Assembly: GCF_002356315.1 (NCBI RefSeq)
Contig: NZ_AP018164.1
Location: 434,001-498,000 of the forward strand
From: Mycobacterium shigaense
Lineage (GTDB): Bacteria; Actinomycetota; Actinomycetes; Mycobacteriales; Mycobacteriaceae
Direction: 5' to 3'
DNA: 64,000 nt
This document shows positions 17,507-26,524 of this stretch, in pieces. The notes beneath the pieces were generated by a model, which was not told where the DNA came from, searched no databases, and worked only from the letters and a program-made list of their open reading frames with translations. A program made the translations under genes and the position numbers. Each line of letters opens with the position of its first letter. Within the stretch, counting starts at the first letter, position 1.

Positions 17507-20500
17507 CTAGCAGTCGTCGCGGGAGCGTCCCAGGTGCTCGGGCAGCACGACGACCGACGCGGTCACCGCGGCGAGCGAAATCAATGCCAGCAGTTGAACA
17601 CTCGCGGAATGGCCGGCATAACCGTCGACCGATCGCCAGGGATGCCGCGACAGTGCCGCGCCGGCGAGGATCAGGCCGCCGGCGCTGATCGCCACGGTGA
17701 GCTGGTTACGCAGCCGATCCCGGCGGCGCAGCGCATACCGCAGGCCCAGGGCGCCGCCGACCAGCACGGTCCCGGCCGCCCCCGCGATCAGCGCGCTGGC
17801 CGCCACCGCCGGCACCGCGGCCCAGGGCCCGGAGGGCCACGGCTGCGCGGGTGCGTCGTCGGGCCGAGCGCGGCGGGTACGCCACAACGCGAGCACCGCC
17901 AGCAGCGGCAGCAACGCCAGGCCCGTCGCCAGCCCGGCCCGGTACAGCGAGTTGGACGCGAAGGTCAGCGTGATGGTTTCGGCGTCTCCCGCGGGCACCA
18001 CCCAGCCCTGCTGCCAGCCGTTGACCGCGACCGGTGTCAGCCGGGCCCCGCTGCCGGTGCGCGCCACCCAGCCCGGGTTGATGCTCTCGGGAATGACGAG
18101 CACCCGCGAGTTGGCCGATGCGGGGGCTCGTATTTCGCGCCGGTCGGCGCTCCAGGCCCCGGTGGTGGCGGCGACCGGGGGCGGACCGGCGGCGCCCCGG
18201 TCAAAGCCGGGAGCCGACAACCGCGCGCCGTCCACCACGAACTGGGCGCCAGGGCTGATCAGGAATTCCTGCTGTCCGGCCGGCAGCGCGATCGGCGCGC
18301 GGTCGCAGGGGATGGCGGGAATCGGTTCGTCGCCCAGCAGCGCGCCCGCCGTCGTCCGGATCCAGGTGTGCACGAACCGGCCGGCGACCGCCATCACCGG
18401 CCCGTGGTCGCAGTCGACGACGATCTCCCGCTCGCGGTTGCGCGCGGAATCCGCGGGCGCGATCGGATTACCGTCGGCGCCGAGTACCGCGACACCGGCC
18501 AGTCCGGGCGGCTTGAGCTGGTCGAAGCCCAACGCGTTGCGGTCGATCACGTCCTGCCAGTCGAGCAGGCTCAGCGTGACGGTGTCGGTCAGCCGGGGTC
18601 GCAGTGACAGCACGCTCTCGTCGCCGTGTAGTGCCCGTACCTGCGGGCCGTCGCCCAGGTCGACCGCCACCATCGTCGGGTGGGCCGGCAATGCCGAGCG
18701 GCTGGCGGTCAGCCGCAGGCCGGCGACCTCCGCCGGGCGCGGCAGCGTCACGGTCAACGTCGGCGGGGTCTTGTACTGCACCACGCGCTGCGGCGCCGTC
18801 CACGCCGTGGCCGGGTCGCCGTCGGTGGCCGCATAGGCCGACCCGAGGAGGTCCAGCGCATCCGAATCGCCTTGGGCGCGAGTCGTATTCGGCTCGGCGA
18901 TCAGGTCGGCAAGTTTTGGGCCCTGCCGCGGGCGCACCCACAGCGCTGGCGTCACCGACACCGGCGTCGCGACGGTCAGGGTCCGGCTGAAGTTGACCGG
19001 CTCCTCGGGCGCCAGGGCCATCGACGACGCGCAGCGCACGGAGTCGGGTGCCGGGGCGCAGCCCGGCCGACCGCGTAGGTCCGAGCCCAGGTCCCACGCC
19101 GCGACCGGCGCGCCGGGCGGCGGCCCGGGTACCTGCACGGTGTGCCGCAGGTTCACCGGGTGCGCGAAGCCGGCCGCGTCGTACTGCGTAACCGACAGGT
19201 CGGTGATGCCGAATTGCACACCGCCGGAACCGTTTTCGGTGCCGATGGCGGTGACCCGCACCCACGGCGTCTCGCCATAGGGCAGGGCGGCGGTCAGCGG
19301 CTTGCCGGCCTCGTCGAACCGCAAAGTGGTGCTGCCGTTGGCGGTCTCGATCAGGATGCGCCGGACCTGGGCGCCCACGGCGGTCGCACTGGGCGTCAGG
19401 GTGATCGCGGCGTTATTGACCGGGTGGTCGAAATCCACCCGCAGCCACTGCCCGACGGCGGTCTGCAGGGCGTTGGACACCCAGGACGTCGCCGGGTCGC
19501 CGTCGATCGCGGCGGCCGGCGAGGTGGCCGGCGCGACGTCGGGCATCGCGGTCGAATCCGACGACGAGCTCGACACGCTGATCCGGCCGCCGGTCCAGCC
19601 GCCGTACACCGGGTCGGCGCCCGGGACGGGGTAATCGGGCACGCGGTTGTAGGTGTGCCTGGTGTCCCCGGCGGCGCGAATCGCCGACGAGTGCTCGTCG
19701 ACCCGGCCGTAGTCCGTCTCGCGCGCCAGCGGAGTGTCCGTCACGGTCACCGGGGCGGCCATCAGCAGGCCGGCGCCGCGGGCATCCCTCAAATCCTGGT
19801 TCATCAGTACCGGCCCCAGCGGCGGGAGGCCCTGCAGGCGGCGCCGCTCGTCTAGGCGCAGCAGCACCTCGGGGCCGCCGTCGACGCGGGCCAGCCGGTC
19901 GGTGTCGACGAAGTAGGGCGCACCGGGATTGCCGGGCGCGACCCCGCTCGGCGCGACGGAAAAGATCTCGACCGCCGGGTAGCTCGGGCGCAGCCCGCTG
20001 TCGGCGACGAACCCGGCCAGGGTACCGGGCCCCACCGGGTCGCCGAACTGCGCGACCTTGACCAGCCCCGGCGAGCCCTCGATGGCGCGGTGCACCAGGA
20101 TCGGGCGGGCCGAGCGTGACGTCTCGGGATCCAGGTCGTTGCGCAGCACGACGTACGAAATACCTTGGCGGGCAAGGGTATCGGCCAGCCCGGCGGAGGG
20201 GAGCCCGGCGGCGAACAGGCGCTGCACCGAATCCAGCGCCCGGATGGTCTGCGGCGGGGTCAACGGGATCGAGTCGCGCACGCCCCAGGGGCTGGTGCCG
20301 AGCACCTGCAGTGGCTCGTCGTGGCTGGTGCCCCAGGTCTGGGTGGCGAACGGCGCCCCCGGCGCCACCAGCACGCGTCCGGGGGTGGGCGTCCCGGTGT
20401 TGTGCTGGGCGAGCCAGTCGGCGGTCTGCTGCCAATACCGCGGTATCGCGCTGAACGTGCCCGGCGGGGTGAGCCGGCCGGTCCAGGCCAGCGAGGTGCC

Positions 20501-21724
20501 GGCGGTCAGCGCGGTCAGTATCACGACGCCCGCGGCGACGCGCCTGTCGCGCTCGGGGTGCGCGAAGGCGGGCAACCACACCGTTCGCGGCGCGCTGCCC
20601 GGCAGCGGGATCCGGCCCAGCAGCTGCGCGACGCCCAGCACCAGCGGGATCCGGATCACCGATTCCAGCTTGTGCACGTTGCGCAGCGGGGCTCCCGCGG
20701 CGTCCAGGAAAACCTGCACCTGGTGGGCCAGCGGCGAGCCCAGCCCCCCGCTGTATCCGACGGCCATCAGGACCACGCCGACCAGCAGCATGGTCACCAG
20801 TCGTCCCCGCGCCGGCATCCCCCTGCTGGCCAGCCCGGCCAGGCCCGCCGCCGCGACCAGGGAGGTGGCCAGGATGGCCGCCGACCCGGTCACCAGCGGC
20901 GCGCCCGCGGTGGCGGTCGGTGCGACGAACGGGGTCCAGCTGTCGGTGCCGCGCAGCATCTCGGTCAGCGACGACCACTGCGTCGTCACGCCGGACGATT
21001 CGATGAAGTCGAGGAACGGCGGGCTGACCTTGCGCAGCAGGACCAGCGCCACCACCCACCACAGCGTCGCCAGGGCCAGGGTCAGCAGCCACCACGCGGT
21101 GTAGCGCCGCCACCGTCGGTTGGGCCGATGACTGGCCCACCAGATCACCGCGGGCAGGCAGCCCGCCAGCGTGGCAATGGCGTTGACGGCGCCCATCAGC
21201 GCCACTGCCAGCCCGGCCTGGCCGGCCAGCGCGCGCACCGACCGGCCCGAAGTCCCTCGCCCCCCAAATCTCAAAGCGAGGATCGTCGGCAGCAACACCC
21301 ACGGCGCCAGCATGATCGGCAGCGTCTCCGACGAGATCGAGCCGAGGGTGGTCAGCACACGCGGAGACAGCGCGAACGCCGCGGCGGCGATCACCCGCGA
21401 CGTCGGGCTACCGATTCCCAGCGCCTCGGCGACTCGCAGCAGACCCCAGAAGCCGACCGTCAGCAGCAGCGCCCACCACAGCCGCTGGGTCACCCAGCCG
21501 GGCAGCCCGAGTACGTGGCCGAGCAGAAAGAAGGCGCCGTGCGGAAACAGGTAGCCGTAGGCCTGGTTCTGCGCCTGCCCGAACGGCAGCTGGCTGTTCC
21601 ACAAGTTGGTGGCGCGCAGCAGGAGCCGCAACGGGTTGGCGGTGAGGTCCAGCTTGGTGTCGGGGGAGGTCCGCCCCGGCGACTGCAGGAACGTCAACGC
21701 CAGCGCGAGAATCCCGACCAACAC
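17507..21724 (-). CDS. aftD: Arabinofuranosyltransferase AftD (Rv0236c)
   Basis: A 1405-residue GT-C glycosyltransferase that adds arabinofuranosyl residues to arabinogalactan and lipoarabinomannan, using decaprenyl-phospho-arabinose; it is essential in mycobacteria. The N-terminal half is polytopic, with the conserved loop SPDTKLDLTANP (near residue 20) holding acidic residues. The C-terminal half is a large extracytoplasmic region with carbohydrate-binding (F5/8-type) modules, e.g. the DGDPATSWVSNALQTAVGQW segment and a second DGDPATAWTAP copy, then C-terminal helices. The only in-frame start in the region is GTG 21724, without a good Shine-Dalgarno sequence; no stop, ATG, GTG or TTG occurs in this frame up to at least 21947. 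Confidence 0.92.
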   Translation of the reverse strand: MLVGILALALTFLQSPGRTSPDTKLDLTANPLRLLLRATNLWNSQLPFGQAQNQAYGYLFPHGAFFLLGHVLGLPGWVTQRLWWALLLTVGFWGLLRVAEALGIGSPTSRVIAAAAFALSPRVLTTLGSISSETLPIMLAPWVLLPTILALRFGGRGTSGRSVRALAGQAGLAVALMGAVNAIATLAGCLPAVIWWASHRPNRRWRRYTAWWLLTLALATLWWVVALVLLRKVSPPFLDFIESSGVTTQWSSLTEMLRGTDSWTPFVAPTATAGAPLVTGSAAILATSLVAAAGLAGLASRGMPARGRLVTMLLVGVVLMAVGYSGGLGSPLAHQVQVFLDAAGAPLRNVHKLESVIRIPLVLGVAQLLGRIPLPGSAPRTVWLPAFAHPERDRRVAAGVVILTALTAGTSLAWTGRLTPPGTFSAIPRYWQQTADWLAQHNTGTPTPGRVLVAPGAPFATQTWGTSHDEPLQVLGTSPWGVRDSIPLTPPQTIRALDSVQRLFAAGLPSAGLADTLARQGISYVVLRNDLDPETSRSARPILVHRAIEGSPGLVKVAQFGDPVGPGTLAGFVADSGLRPSYPAVEIFSVAPSGVAPGNPGAPYFVDTDRLARVDGGPEVLLRLDERRRLQGLPPLGPVLMNQDLRDARGAGLLMAAPVTVTDTPLARETDYGRVDEHSSAIRAAGDTRHTYNRVPDYPVPGADPVYGGWTGGRISVSSSSSDSTAMPDVAPATSPAAAIDGDPATSWVSNALQTAVGQWLRVDFDHPVNNAAITLTPSATAVGAQVRRILIETANGSTTLRFDEAGKPLTAALPYGETPWVRVTAIGTENGSGGVQFGITDLSVTQYDAAGFAHPVNLRHTVQVPGPPPGAPVAAWDLGSDLRGRPGCAPAPDSVRCASSMALAPEEPVNFSRTLTVATPVSVTPALWVRPRQGPKLADLIAEPNTTRAQGDSDALDLLGSAYAATDGDPATAWTAPQRVVQYKTPPTLTVTLPRPAEVAGLRLTASRSALPAHPTMVAVDLGDGPQVRALHGDESVLSLRPRLTDTVTLSLLDWQDVIDRNALGFDQLKPPGLAGVAVLGADGNPIAPADSARNREREIVVDCDHGPVMAVAGRFVHTWIRTTAGALLGDEPIPAIPCDRAPIALPAGQQEFLISPGAQFVVDGARLSAPGFDRGAAGPPPVAATTGAWSADRREIRAPASANSRVLVIPESINPGWVARTGSGARLTPVAVNGWQQGWVVPAGDAETITLTFASNSLYRAGLATGLALLPLLAVLALWRTRRARPDDAPAQPWPSGPWAAVPAVAASALIAGAAGTVLVGGALGLRYALRRRDRLRNQLTVAISAGGLILAGAALSRHPWRSVDGYAGHSASVQLLALISLAAVTASVVVLPEHLGRSRDDC

Positions 21725-21815
21725 CAGCCAGCGGCGCGACAGCGGGCTTGCCGACGGGCCCCCGGCCGGTTGCGCAAGCCCGGACGACGGGGTCTGGGCC
21801 GTCGTTGAGTCCGAT

Positions 21816-21915
21816 GGCGCCGACCCGCTGCGCGCGGCTACTTCCGGTGGTGGCGACCCGCTGCGCCCGGCTACGCCGCCCTTGCGATCGCCGCGGCCGC
21901 GCTTGCGATCGCCGC
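21816..21915. repeat. Short direct repeats upstream of aftD
   Basis: Two imperfect pairs. GCCGC(C/G)CTTGCGATCGCCGC occurs at 21875-21894 and 21896-21915 (one mismatch). A roughly 23-base GC-rich element containing GACCCGCTGCG occurs at 21816-21841 and 21850-21874. They fill most of the gap between aftD and the DUF2613 gene. Confidence 0.7.
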
Positions 21916-22088
21916 TAGCTACGGTTGCCGTACTCGACCCGGTTGAGCACTGACGACTGCGGATCGCCCCCGGGGATTGGCGGCTTCGTGTCCTGTTGCA
22001 CCATCAGCGTGACGCCGAAGATCGCCGCCGCGCCCAGCAACAAACCAACCACCACGCTCGCGGCGGCGGGCGCAATGATGCGGTTCAT
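21915..22088 (-). CDS. DUF2613 small membrane/secreted protein (Rv0236A-like)
   Basis: A 57-residue protein: a short basic start (MNRIIAPAAA), one hydrophobic helix at residues 11-30, and a short hydrophilic tail (QQDTKPPIPGGDPQSSVLNR). Length, sequence pattern and position next to aftD match Rv0236A, a small conserved mycobacterial protein of unknown role. ATG 22088 follows AAGGAG with ideal spacing. Conserved linkage to aftD suggests a link with arabinan assembly, but this is inference. Confidence 0.88.
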   Translation of the reverse strand: MNRIIAPAAASVVVGLLLGAAAIFGVTLMVQQDTKPPIPGGDPQSSVLNRVEYGNRS

Positions 22089-22184
22089 TCGATGGCTCCT
22101 TGGAGTTCACGGTCGTAGCTGAGACGACCTAACGCCAACCTAGCAGAACGCCTGGTGCGGGTCCGGCCGCGAGTCGCGCGGGCT

Positions 22185-22200
22185 CATGAGGGCCCTCATG
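22185..22200. repeat. 16-base perfect palindrome
   Basis: CATGAGGGCCCTCATG overlaps the stop codon of the small gene on the minus strand and lies before the Rv0236A-like gene. No T-tract follows, so it is not a clear terminator; it may be an operator or a weak hairpin. Confidence 0.5.
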
Positions 22201-22402
22201 AAGGCCAGGGAATACAGTGCCCGCGCCAGCACCGGTCGCCGTAATTCACCAGATACGGCCCGGTGGGGAGCTGCGTCGCCGGGGTCGTCGCGGGCACGGC
22301 GGCGTGGCCCTCGACCGCGATGGTGACGCCGACCGCCGCCGCGGCGCCGATCGTCAGGCCCGCCGCGATGCTCGCCGCGGCAGCCAGCGTGAACCCGGGC
22401 AT
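22196..22402 (-). CDS. Second DUF2613-like small membrane protein
   Basis: A 68-residue protein with the same design as the neighbour: N-terminal helix at residues 5-30 (Ala/Gly-rich), then a short extracytoplasmic tail (QLPTGPYLVNYGDRCWRGHC) with two Cys that could form a disulfide. GGGGG lies upstream of ATG 22402. It appears to be a diverged tandem paralog of the Rv0236A-type gene; I know of no M. tuberculosis counterpart at this place. A 16-base perfect palindrome (22185-22200) overlaps its stop codon. Confidence 0.75.
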   Translation of the reverse strand: MPGFTLAAAASIAAGLTIGAAAAVGVTIAVEGHAAVPATTPATQLPTGPYLVNYGDRCWRGHCIPWPS

Positions 22403-22529
22403 CGCCAGCCCCCTTGCGTCGTCCCTGCTAGCTCGCGCTAGTACCCCCGCCGGTCAAACCGGTCAATCGTCAAGGTAACAGGGGTCGCCCCCTGGGCCCG
22501 GGTCGAAACACCCGTGACAACATGGCCCG

Positions 22530-23669
22530 ATGCCCTTTCCGCGCACTCTTGCAGCGCTCGTCGCCGCATCGGTGCTGGTGGTCGGTTGCGGGCACACCGC
22601 GACGCGACCCAGCCCGTCCACCTCCGGCAAGCCGGTCGCCGCGCCCGCGCCGCCGGTGTGCGGCGACCCCACCACGTCGTTGTCGACCCGCGACAAGCTG
22701 GCTCAGCTGCTGATGGTCGGCGTGAAGAACGCCGACGATGCCCGGGCCGTCGTGGACACCTACCACGTCGGTGGGATCTTCATCGGCGGCTGGACGGACC
22801 TGTCGCTCTTCCAGGGGCCCCTGGCCGACATCGCGGGCAGCGCCGGGCCGTTGCCGCTGGCGGTCAGCGTCGACGAGGAGGGTGGGCGGGTGTCGCGGTT
22901 ACGGTCGCTGATCGGCTCGGCCCCATCGGCCCGGACGCTGGCCCGAACCCAGACCCCGACCCAGGTGCACGACCTGGCCGCGCAGCGTGGCAAGAAGCTG
23001 CACGACCTGGGCATCACGATCGATTTCGCGCCGGTGGTCGACGTGTCGGACGAGCCCGACGATGCCGTGATCGGGGACCGCTCGTTCAGCAACGATCCGC
23101 AGACGGTCACCGACTACGCCGGCGCCTACGCGCAGGGCCTGCGCGATGCCGGGGTGCTGCCGGTGCTCAAACACTTCCCGGGTCACGGGCATGGCTCGGG
23201 CGATTCACACAAGGGCGGGGTGGTGACGCCGCCGCTGAGTGACCTGCAGACCGTCGACCTGGTGCCGTACCGGACGCTGGTGACCGCCGCGCCCGTCGGA
23301 GTCATGCTGGGTCACCTGCAGGTTCCCGGGCTGACCGGCGACGACCCGGCCACTCTGAGCCGGCCCGCGGTGCAGTTGCTGCGTGACGGCATCGGCTACG
23401 GCGCCCCGCCCTTCGACGGCCCGGTGTTCAGCGACGACCTGTCCAGCATGGCCGCGATCACCGAGCGGTTCGGCGTGGCCGAGGCGGTGCTGCGCACCTT
23501 GCAGGCCGGTATCGACGAGGCGCTTTGGGTCACCACCGACGAGGTGCCGGCCGTGCTCGACCGACTCGAGAAGTCCGTCGCGGCAGGCGAATTGGCCCTG
23601 CCCGCGGTGAACCAGTCGGTGGCGCGGCTGGCGGCGATGAAAGGCCCAAGTCGGGCGTGTGGACACTAA
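22530..23669 (+). CDS. lpqI: Lipoprotein LpqI, beta-N-acetylglucosaminidase (GH3/NagZ type, Rv0237)
   Basis: A 379-residue lipoprotein: signal peptide residues 1-19 with lipobox LVVGC, so Cys20 is lipidated. The GH3 domain follows. Family motifs: DEEGGRVSRL near residue 115; KHFPGHGHGSGDSH at residues 214-227, the NagZ histidine/aspartate loop; and FSDDLSSM around residue 300, holding the nucleophile Asp302 or Asp303. It removes terminal GlcNAc from cell-wall fragments in peptidoglycan recycling, at the outer face of the membrane. ATG 22530 has no strong Shine-Dalgarno sequence. A TetR gene follows 67 bases downstream. Confidence 0.92.
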   Translation: MPFPRTLAALVAASVLVVGCGHTATRPSPSTSGKPVAAPAPPVCGDPTTSLSTRDKLAQLLMVGVKNADDARAVVDTYHVGGIFIGGWTDLSLFQGPLADIAGSAGPLPLAVSVDEEGGRVSRLRSLIGSAPSARTLARTQTPTQVHDLAAQRGKKLHDLGITIDFAPVVDVSDEPDDAVIGDRSFSNDPQTVTDYAGAYAQGLRDAGVLPVLKHFPGHGHGSGDSHKGGVVTPPLSDLQTVDLVPYRTLVTAAPVGVMLGHLQVPGLTGDDPATLSRPAVQLLRDGIGYGAPPFDGPVFSDDLSSMAAITERFGVAEAVLRTLQAGIDEALWVTTDEVPAVLDRLEKSVAAGELALPAVNQSVARLAAMKGPSRACGH

Positions 23670-23736
23670 TTTGCCGCATCATCGTTACTCTGGATTCAGA
23701 TAGACGAGGCCCGGGGGCCTGAAAGGGCAGAGCACG

Positions 23737-24381
23737 ATGGCAGGTGGTACCAAACGGTTGCCGCGCGCTGTCCGGGAGCAGCAGATGCTCGACGCCGCCG
23801 TGCAGATGTTCTCGGTCAACGGCTACCACGAGACCTCGATGGACACGATCGCGGCCGCGGCCGAGATCTCCAAGCCGATGCTCTACCTGTACTACGGCTC
23901 CAAAGAGGATCTGTTCGGCGCCTGCCTGAACCGCGAGCTGACCCGGTTCATCGAGGCGGTGCGCGCCGACATCGACTTCACCAAGAGCCCCCGGGACCTG
24001 TTGCGCAACACCATCGTGTCGTTCCTGCGCTACATCGATGCCAACCGCGCGTCGTGGATCGTGATGTACACCCAGGCCATCAGCTCGCAGGCGTTCGCCC
24101 ACACCGTCCGCGAAGGACGCGAGCAGATCATCGAAATGGTGGCTGGGCTGGTGCGTTCCGGCAGCCGCACGCCGCGCTCGGACGCCGAGCACCAGATGAT
24201 GGCGGTGGCCTTGGTGGGTGCCGGTGAGGCGATGGCCACCCGGCTGTCCACCGGGGACATCGACGTCGACGACGCCGCCGAGCTGATGATCGGGCTGTTC
24301 TGGCACGGCCTGCGCGGCGCGCCCCAGGACCGCGACGGCGCGCTGCCGGAAGTGGACGGCCACAACGTCGCTGCCGGCTGA
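23737..24381 (+). CDS. TetR family transcriptional regulator (Rv0238)
   Basis: A 214-residue TetR protein: HTH at about residues 12-58 (EQQMLDAAVQMFSVNGYHET through SKPMLYLYYGSKEDLF), then a helical effector domain ending in a Pro/Asp-rich tail. Size and position match Rv0238 (204 aa). The preceding sequence has GGGCAGAGC, a weak ribosome site. It is followed after 24 bases by a ClC-type channel gene instead of the VapBC24 pair of M. tuberculosis. Ligand and targets unknown. Confidence 0.88.
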   Translation: MAGGTKRLPRAVREQQMLDAAVQMFSVNGYHETSMDTIAAAAEISKPMLYLYYGSKEDLFGACLNRELTRFIEAVRADIDFTKSPRDLLRNTIVSFLRYIDANRASWIVMYTQAISSQAFAHTVREGREQIIEMVAGLVRSGSRTPRSDAEHQMMAVALVGAGEAMATRLSTGDIDVDDAAELMIGLFWHGLRGAPQDRDGALPEVDGHNVAAG

Positions 24382-24405
24382 CCGCCGGTGACATAGATTC
24401 GAGCC

Positions 24406-25674
24406 GTGGCCTTCCGCGGGCGCCGCCAGTCGCACGTCGACTTCTTCTGCGCGGTCGTCATCGTCGGGTTGCTGGCCGGGGTTGCGGGCTTGTCCACGAC
24501 GTTCGTGCTGCGCAGCGTTCAGCACCTGACCTATCACTACAGCTTCGGCACCATGCTGTCCGGCGTCAGGGCCAGCAGCACCACTCGGCGCGTGCTGGGA
24601 CCGATGGTCGGCGCCGCACTGGCCGGGGCCGGCTGGTGGATCCTGCGGCACCGGGCCGAGGTGCCGCCGCTGGCCGGGACCATCGCCCGGTATGAACGGA
24701 TACCCCGGTGGTCCTGGAGCATCGACGCCATGCTGCAGGTGCTGCTGGTCGGCTCGGGGGCGTCCCTGGGCCGGGAGGGTGCGCCGCGCCAATTCGCGGC
24801 CGCACTGGGCGATTTGGCGACGGGCTGGCTGCGGCGGCTGTCCGGCCGCGACCGCGAGATCCTGCTGGCCTGCGCGGCCGGCGCCGGGCTGGGCGCGGTG
24901 TACGCCGTGCCGCTGGCCGGGGCGCTGTTCTCGGTGCGCATCATGCTGAACACCTGGCATCCGCGCGCGCTGGGCGCGGCGTTGCTCACCTCGAGCCTGG
25001 CCGTCGCGGTCGGTTCGGCCAGCACCCGCGATCAACCCAGCCTGGATTGGCCGATCGGAGAGTCGACGTACCTACTGACCGCGCACGGGCTGGTGATGGC
25101 GCCGTTGGCGCTGGGCGTCGGGCTGGCGTTCAACCGGATCATGGCCGCGGCGCGGCCAACCCGGCAGATCCGCGGCTGGGTGCTGGTCCCGGCGCTCGCC
25201 GGCGCCGGGCTGGTAATGGGATTCTGCGCGCAGTGGTGGCCGGAACTGCCGGGCAACGGCCGCAGCATCCTGACCGTCAGCCTGGCCAGCGGGCTGACGC
25301 TGTCGGCCGCGGCGGCGATCCTGCTGCTCAAGCCGCTGCTGACCGCCCTGTTCCTGCGCGCCGGCGGCGCCGGCGGCATGCTCACGCCGTCGCTGGCCAC
25401 CGGCGCCGCGGCGGGAGCGTTGCTGGTGTTGACCATCAACTGGCTGGCCGGGACGCAGCTGCACGTCCCGGCGGTGTCGCTGGCCGGCGCGGCCGGCGTG
25501 CTTGCGGTCACCCAGGGGTCGCCGATCTGGGCGGCGATCTTCGTCTGGGAGCTGGCCCGGCCGCCGCTCTGGCTGTTCGGCGTCTTCCTGCTGACCGCTA
25601 CCGGCGCCCACGGGCTCCGCCGGCTGCTGCGCCGCCGCCTGCCCGCGCAAAAGCAGGACGAACGCGCCGGGTGA
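24406..25674 (+). CDS. ClC-family chloride channel/transporter
   Basis: A 422-residue membrane protein of the voltage-gated chloride channel superfamily. The signature anion-site loops are visible: VGSGASLGREGAPRQ at residues 115-129 (GSGxS and GREGxP motifs), and the later block GGAGGMLTPSLATGAAAGAL. The protein is shorter than Escherichia coli ClcA and lacks a cytosolic CBS domain. GTG 24406 is the first start and lies 24 bases after the TetR stop, suggesting co-transcription. M. tuberculosis has vapBC24 here instead. Channel versus proton antiporter cannot be decided by eye. Confidence 0.85.
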   Translation: MAFRGRRQSHVDFFCAVVIVGLLAGVAGLSTTFVLRSVQHLTYHYSFGTMLSGVRASSTTRRVLGPMVGAALAGAGWWILRHRAEVPPLAGTIARYERIPRWSWSIDAMLQVLLVGSGASLGREGAPRQFAAALGDLATGWLRRLSGRDREILLACAAGAGLGAVYAVPLAGALFSVRIMLNTWHPRALGAALLTSSLAVAVGSASTRDQPSLDWPIGESTYLLTAHGLVMAPLALGVGLAFNRIMAAARPTRQIRGWVLVPALAGAGLVMGFCAQWWPELPGNGRSILTVSLASGLTLSAAAAILLLKPLLTALFLRAGGAGGMLTPSLATGAAAGALLVLTINWLAGTQLHVPAVSLAGAAGVLAVTQGSPIWAAIFVWELARPPLWLFGVFLLTATGAHGLRRLLRRRLPAQKQDERAG

Positions 25675-25678
25675 GCGG

Positions 25679-26524
25679 CTAAAGGGGCTGCACGCGACCC
25701 GTCAGGTGCGGGTATCCCTTCGCGATGTTGCGCAGCGAGAGGTCCCAGCCGGCGTCGTCCTCGTCGATGTAGAGGCCGACGGTGGCAGGCAGCACCACCG
25801 GCTTGCCGAACCGCACCGAATACTGCACGGCGTCGGGCAGTCTGGCCTCGATGTTGGCCAGTACCGCTGCCGCACTGAACATTCCGTGCGCAATGACGGT
25901 CGGGAATCCGAACAGCTTGGCGGCGATCGGAGTGGTGTGGATCGGGTTGTGATCGCCGCCGACAGCCGCGTAACGCCGGATCCGGCCGGGGGTGATGCGC
26001 AGCACGGTGCTCGGCGGTGGCAGCTTGGGCTGCTTCTGCGGCGGCGGCTTGGGCTCGTCGGACAGGCTGGTGCGCTGTTGGTGCAGGAACGTCGTAACCT
26101 GGTGCCACGCAACGTCGTTGCCTACATGTAAGTTGGTCACCAGGTCGACTAGCAGGCCCTTGCGGTGCTCGCGCAGGTTTTCCGCGTGCACCTGCACCCC
26201 GACCGTGTCGGTGACCGAGATGGGCCGGTACTGCGTAATGTTGTTCTCGGTGTGCACCGATCCCATTGCGGCAAAGGGAAAGTCGAGCCCGGTCACCAGG
26301 GCCATCAGCGCGGGGAAGGTCAGCGCGAACGGGTAGGTGAGCGGGACGTTGTTGCCGAAGCGCAAACCGGTGACAGCCGCGTACTCGGCGACGTTGGTCC
26401 GGTCGATGGCCAGCTCGTCGACGGTCACGGTGCGGCCGGGCAGTCTGTCGCCCCGCGGCACCAGGGGCAGGGCCCCAGCGACCGCCCGCAGCATGTTTCG
26501 CAGGCCGCTAGGTTGTTCCATCAT
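25679..26524 (-). CDS. htdX: 3-hydroxyacyl-thioester dehydratase HtdX (Rv0241c)
   Basis: A 281-residue double hot-dog (MaoC-type) dehydratase for long-chain 3-hydroxyacyl thioesters. The hydratase-2 motif [13 protein letters not shown] gives Asp191 and His196, and [12 protein letters not shown] follows; the N-terminal half is a degenerate hot-dog fold. ATG 26524 overlaps the fabG4 stop (ATGA), so it is translated coupled to fabG4 and probably carries out the next step (dehydration) after its keto reduction. Length matches Rv0241c (280 aa). Confidence 0.92.
   Translation of the reverse strand: MMEQPSGLRNMLRAVAGALPLVPRGDRLPGRTVTVDELAIDRTNVAEYAAVTGLRFGNNVPLTYPFALTFPALMALVTGLDFPFAAMGSVHTENNITQYRPISVTDTVGVQVHAENLREHRKGLLVDLVTNLHVGNDVAWHQVTTFLHQQRTSLSDEPKPPPQKQPKLPPPSTVLRITPGRIRRYAAVGGDHNPIHTTPIAAKLFGFPTVIAHGMFSAAAVLANIEARLPDAVQYSVRFGKPVVLPATVGLYIDEDDAGWDLSLRNIAKGYPHLTGRVQPL

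Noticed and set aside
20165..21808. A 547-codon + strand frame opposite aftD
   Set aside because: Low-complexity Arg/Gln/Gly translation, antisense to conserved AftD.
23530..25035. A 501-codon minus-strand frame opposite the lpqI end, TetR and ClC genes
   Set aside because: Composition is Gln/Arg/Pro-rich with no recognisable domain, while the + strand has three clear gene families.
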